Assembly: GCA_947496695.1 (NCBI GenBank)
Contig: CANMEI010000006.1
Span: 186,001-250,000, forward strand
DNA length: 64,000 nt
Direction: 5' to 3'
From: an uncultured Cellulophaga sp.
GTDB lineage: Bacteria > Bacteroidota > Bacteroidia > Flavobacteriales > Flavobacteriaceae
Part shown: positions 61,550 to 64,000 of the stretch, one piece after another
Numbering within the stretch: position 1 is the first letter of the stretch
How the letters are laid out: the number at the start of each line of letters is the position of its first letter
Made by a program: the position numbers and the translations under genes
Notes under the pieces: generated by a model
Database searches by the model: none
Told to the model about the DNA's origin: nothing
The model's input: the letters and a program-made list of their open reading frames with translations, nothing else

Positions 61550-62356
61550 ATGAAGTTTAAGTTTTCAAAAACCACCAAAAGCTTTTCTCGGTATTACTTG
61601 TTAGTACTGACAATAATTGTATTGACTATACTTATCCAGTCAATTATTCAATATTCTTTAAAAAAACAAGAGCAAGCAGCATATATAATTAATATGTCTG
61701 GTAGGCAGAGAATGTTAAGTCAATTAGTTTTAAAAGATTATTATGAATGCAAATTTCAAGATTGTGATTATTCTGAAATGAGAATTGCTTTAAATAAATT
61801 AAATAGAACAAATACAATACTGCAAAAAGGTGATAAAGATATAGGAGTTTATCCTTTAGAAAATGAACATATTCAACAACGTTTTGATGATCTTAAACCT
61901 CACTTGAGTTATATTTATACTAATTTGAGTGATTTTGATAATTTTGATAAAATCAATACTGAAGAGTTAACAACACGAATAGATAGTTTTTTAGAAATAA
62001 TGGATAATATCGTTTATCTATTTCAAAGACAGTCTGAAGAAGAAATTAAAACAATAATGATTGTAGAGTTAGAATTGGCTGTTTTTTCATTATTAATAAT
62101 TCTCTTTGAAATATTTTTTATAGTAAACCCTATAATAAAGAAAACAACAAACCAAAATGCGAAACTAAAAGAAATATCTTGGCACCAATCTCATGCTTTT
62201 AATTCTCATATGAAAAACATAAAAGATTTACAGCATGTTTTAAAAATTGAGAAAAAAATAGAAAATCAAAAAGAAATTGTTGCGTGCGTTATTGATGAAC
62301 TTAATGATTTAGCTGTAGTGTCAAAAAACATGCAGAAATCTTTAGAAAAGGAATAA
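61550..62356 (+). CDS. PilJ-type membrane sensor with DHp-like C-terminus and no kinase ATPase domain
   Basis: 268 residues. Two transmembrane helices (15-35 and 172-194) enclose an extracytoplasmic PilJ/NarX-like helical domain with the hallmark INMSGRQRMLSQ (residues 47-58). After the second helix, residues 205-262 read LKEISWHQSHAFNSH and then two amphipathic helices. This closely follows the His-containing dimerisation helix of flavobacterial histidine kinases (typically LKEIAWxQSH), with His215 as the probable phospho-acceptor. The chain ends there: no N, G1 or G2 box of HATPase_c. It could be phosphorylated by another kinase, act as a decoy or dimer partner, or be a remnant. The end is a proper stop; the next gene converges. 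Confidence 0.75.
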   Translation: MKFKFSKTTKSFSRYYLLVLTIIVLTILIQSIIQYSLKKQEQAAYIINMSGRQRMLSQLVLKDYYECKFQDCDYSEMRIALNKLNRTNTILQKGDKDIGVYPLENEHIQQRFDDLKPHLSYIYTNLSDFDNFDKINTEELTTRIDSFLEIMDNIVYLFQRQSEEEIKTIMIVELELAVFSLLIILFEIFFIVNPIIKKTTNQNAKLKEISWHQSHAFNSHMKNIKDLQHVLKIEKKIENQKEIVACVIDELNDLAVVSKNMQKSLEKE

Positions 62357-62360
62357 GCTA

Positions 62361-62834
62361 TTATTGGTGGTGATAAGGTTCGTTTTTTAAAATAGTAAAA
62401 GCTCTATATATTTGTTCAACAATAAACAGCCGAATCATTTGGTGTGAAAATGTCATTTTAGATAAGCTTATTTTTCCTTGTGCCTTTTGGTATATAGTAT
62501 CGCTAAAACCATAAGGACCACCAATGACAAATACTAATTGCTTTAAACCTGCATTCATTTTTTTTTGTAAAAAATTAGAAAAATCTACAGAATTGTATTG
62601 TTTTCCGTTTTCATCTAAAAGAATTAAAACATCGGTAGTATTTATTTTTTTTAAAATAGCTTCTCCTTCTTTTTCTTTCTGTTGTGTTTCTGATAGGTTT
62701 TTGGTGTTTTTAATATCAGGAATAATTTCAAGGTCAAACTTTATGTAATGTTTTAGTCTTTTTTCGTATTCAGCAGTTAATTCCAGTAGCTGTTTACTGT
62801 CTGTTTTACCTATGGCAAGCAATTTAATCGTCAT
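62361..62834 (-). CDS. rlmH: 23S rRNA (pseudouridine1915-N3)-methyltransferase
   Basis: 157 residues of the SPOUT family. TIKLLAIGKT at the start, LLDENGKQYNS, FVIGGPYGFS (SAM knot) and the C-terminal LSKMTFSHQMIRLFIVEQIYRA with NEPYHHQ are all diagnostic. It methylates pseudouridine 1915 in helix 69 of 23S rRNA on the assembled ribosome. The gene ends four bases from the converging sensor gene. Confidence 0.97.
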   Translation of the reverse strand: MTIKLLAIGKTDSKQLLELTAEYEKRLKHYIKFDLEIIPDIKNTKNLSETQQKEKEGEAILKKINTTDVLILLDENGKQYNSVDFSNFLQKKMNAGLKQLVFVIGGPYGFSDTIYQKAQGKISLSKMTFSHQMIRLFIVEQIYRAFTILKNEPYHHQ

Positions 62835-62970
62835 GCTACAAAATTACTTAAAAACATAATAACTAATGTGATAGTGGTTATTGTGATTTTTAAATCAATG
62901 TATTTTAAACTTTAACATTTGTCTTTCGACTTATATATTTAGTAAATTAGCAATTAAGAAAAATATTTTA

Positions 62971-63828
62971 ATGATTTCATCAGAGCAATTTAATAAAGAA
63001 ATAGAATTAATAATTGAAAATGCCATTCGAGAAGATGTTGGCGATGGTGACCATAGTTCATTGGCCTGTATTCCTCAATCAGCGAAAGGCAAAGCAAAGC
63101 TTTTGGTTAAAGATGATGGTTTAATAGCAGGAATAGCTTTTGCAAAACAAGTTTTTAACTATGTAGATAAAGACTTGAAAATTGAAACTATTTTAAAAGA
63201 TGGTGATAAGGTTAAATATGGCGATATTGCATTTTACATTGAAGGTAGTTCGCAAAGCATATTAAAAGCAGAGCGCTTGGTTTTAAATGCAATGCAGCGT
63301 ATGAGTGCAATTGCTACTAAAACTAATTTTTTTGTAAATCTTTTAGAAGGTACAGAAACTAAAATTTTAGATACAAGAAAAACTACACCTGGTATTCGAG
63401 CATTAGAAAAATGGGCTGTAAAAATAGGAGGAGGAGAAAATCATAGGTTTGCATTGTATGATATGATTATGCTAAAAGATAATCATATAGATTTTGCAGG
63501 GGGTATTGATAAAGCTATTGAAAAAACAAAACAATATTTGAAAGATACTAATAGAGATTTAAAAATTATAGTAGAAGCTCGTGATTTACATGAGGTGCAA
63601 AAAATACTTGATGCTAAAGGAGTGTATAGAATTTTGCTTGATAACTTTAGCTTTGAAGATACGCGTACAGCAGTAAAATTAATAGGTTCTGAATGTTTAA
63701 CAGAATCATCAGGTGGTATTAATGAAAATACAATTCGTGATTATGCAGAATGTGGTGTAAATTATATTTCTTCGGGAGCACTTACGCATTCTGTATATAA
63801 TATGGATTTAAGCCTTAAAGCTGTATAA
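62971..63828 (+). CDS. nadC: Nicotinate-nucleotide diphosphorylase, carboxylating (quinolinate phosphoribosyltransferase)
   Basis: Converts quinolinate and PRPP to nicotinate mononucleotide in NAD synthesis. 285 residues. IREDVGDGDHSS at the N-terminus, ERLVLNAMQRMSAIAT, ILDTRKTTPGIRALEKWAV with the quinolinate-binding Arg/Lys, and the metal-binding MLKDNHI are present, and the barrel ends with GVNYISSGALTHS. It is followed without spacing by the YihY/BrkB gene. nadA and nadB are not in the window. Confidence 0.96.
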   Translation: MISSEQFNKEIELIIENAIREDVGDGDHSSLACIPQSAKGKAKLLVKDDGLIAGIAFAKQVFNYVDKDLKIETILKDGDKVKYGDIAFYIEGSSQSILKAERLVLNAMQRMSAIATKTNFFVNLLEGTETKILDTRKTTPGIRALEKWAVKIGGGENHRFALYDMIMLKDNHIDFAGGIDKAIEKTKQYLKDTNRDLKIIVEARDLHEVQKILDAKGVYRILLDNFSFEDTRTAVKLIGSECLTESSGGINENTIRDYAECGVNYISSGALTHSVYNMDLSLKAV

Positions 63829-64000
63829 ATGTCGAAAGCGATTGAGGAAAAAGTTGATAAAATTCCAATTATAAATTGGATAGCTCGTTTACTTAAAAAA
63901 ATAAAACTTTCAGCTTTTGAAGGTTTATCTATGTATGATTTAATTGAAATGTATATTTCAGGCATCTTACAGGGGGCTTTATCAAGTAGAGCTAGTGCTA
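63829..64000 (+). CDS. YihY/BrkB-family membrane protein (N-terminal part, runs off the right edge)
   Basis: The ATG directly follows the nadC stop codon (TAAATG). The 57 visible residues, ending in YDLIEMYISGILQGALSSR-ASA, match the cytosolic N-terminus of YihY/BrkB (formerly wrongly called RNase BN) just before the first transmembrane helix. The rest lies outside the window. The role of this family is unsettled; it may be an envelope transporter or flippase. Confidence 0.75.
   Translation, partial: MSKAIEEKVDKIPIINWIARLLKKIKLSAFEGLSMYDLIEMYISGILQGALSSRASA

Overview
This window is a contiguous piece of an AT-rich chromosome from the phylum Bacteroidota, most likely a marine member of the family Flavobacteriaceae. 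The grounds are a type IX secretion C-terminal sorting domain at the left edge, two TonB-dependent receptors, Bacteroidota-type promoters (TTG, about 19 bp, TAnnTTTG) in front of the ribosomal protein genes, zinc-free L31, DUF4199 and DUF4252 proteins, a CarB without its allosteric domain, a phosphoserine phosphatase/phosphoglycerate dehydrogenase fusion, and a secreted sulfatase. I saw no tRNA or rRNA gene, CRISPR array, insertion sequence or prophage. Most of the window is core genome with short accessory insertions. Gene ends are clearly marked by hairpin-plus-T-run terminators, many of them bidirectional.

Layout. 0-7 kb: the end of a secreted T9SS cargo protein, purL, an RsmB-type RNA methyltransferase and a BNR-repeat lipoprotein. 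7-11.5 kb: a siderophore-type TonB receptor, then an ECF sigma operon (sigma factor, anti-sigma-like protein, Spy-like periplasmic protein). 11.5-15.3 kb: a GPH-type sugar symporter paired with a GH94 phosphorylase, which suggests import and intracellular phosphorolysis of a disaccharide. 15.3-21.5 kb: a leftward run of phosphohexomutase, MsbA-type exporter, a small HEPN protein, a membrane glycosyltransferase and two DUF4199 proteins. 21.6-27.6 kb: ribosomal proteins L31 and L34, a GlmU-like protein, MtaB, a hydrolase and a lytic transglycosylase. 27.7-36.8 kb: carB, an S1_7-like sulfatase, and gnd divergent from zwf-pgl (the oxidative pentose phosphate branch).

36.8-44.1 kb: a thioesterase, RmuC, then a cobalamin (or iron-complex) uptake locus: an ABC importer divergent from a 35-residue membrane micro-ORF, a cobalamin riboswitch and a BtuB-like receptor. 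44.1-49.6 kb: an S41 protease, a second ECF operon (sigma, anti-sigma-like protein, three DUF4252 proteins) and an MscS channel. 49.6-57.5 kb: purB, a helical-repeat protein, a sirtuin with the desuccinylase YxxR signature, TrmH, a phosphoesterase with an altered metal-site motif, a DEAD-box helicase with an RGG-like tail, and RdgB. 57.5-64 kb: an ICMT-like methyltransferase, a cyclase-fold/HTH protein coupled to a membrane DUF3307 protein, the SerB-SerA fusion, a PilJ-type sensor that keeps a histidine-phosphotransfer-like helix but no kinase domain, RlmH, nadC and the start of a YihY/BrkB gene.

The best candidates for under-described biology are the cyclase-fold/HTH plus DUF3307 pair (58034-59340), the kinase-less PilJ sensor (61550-62356), the micro-ORF next to the B12 riboswitch (41774-41881), and the two ECF cassettes with Bacteroidota-specific partners. 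All functional statements come from motif reading by eye; no database search was run.
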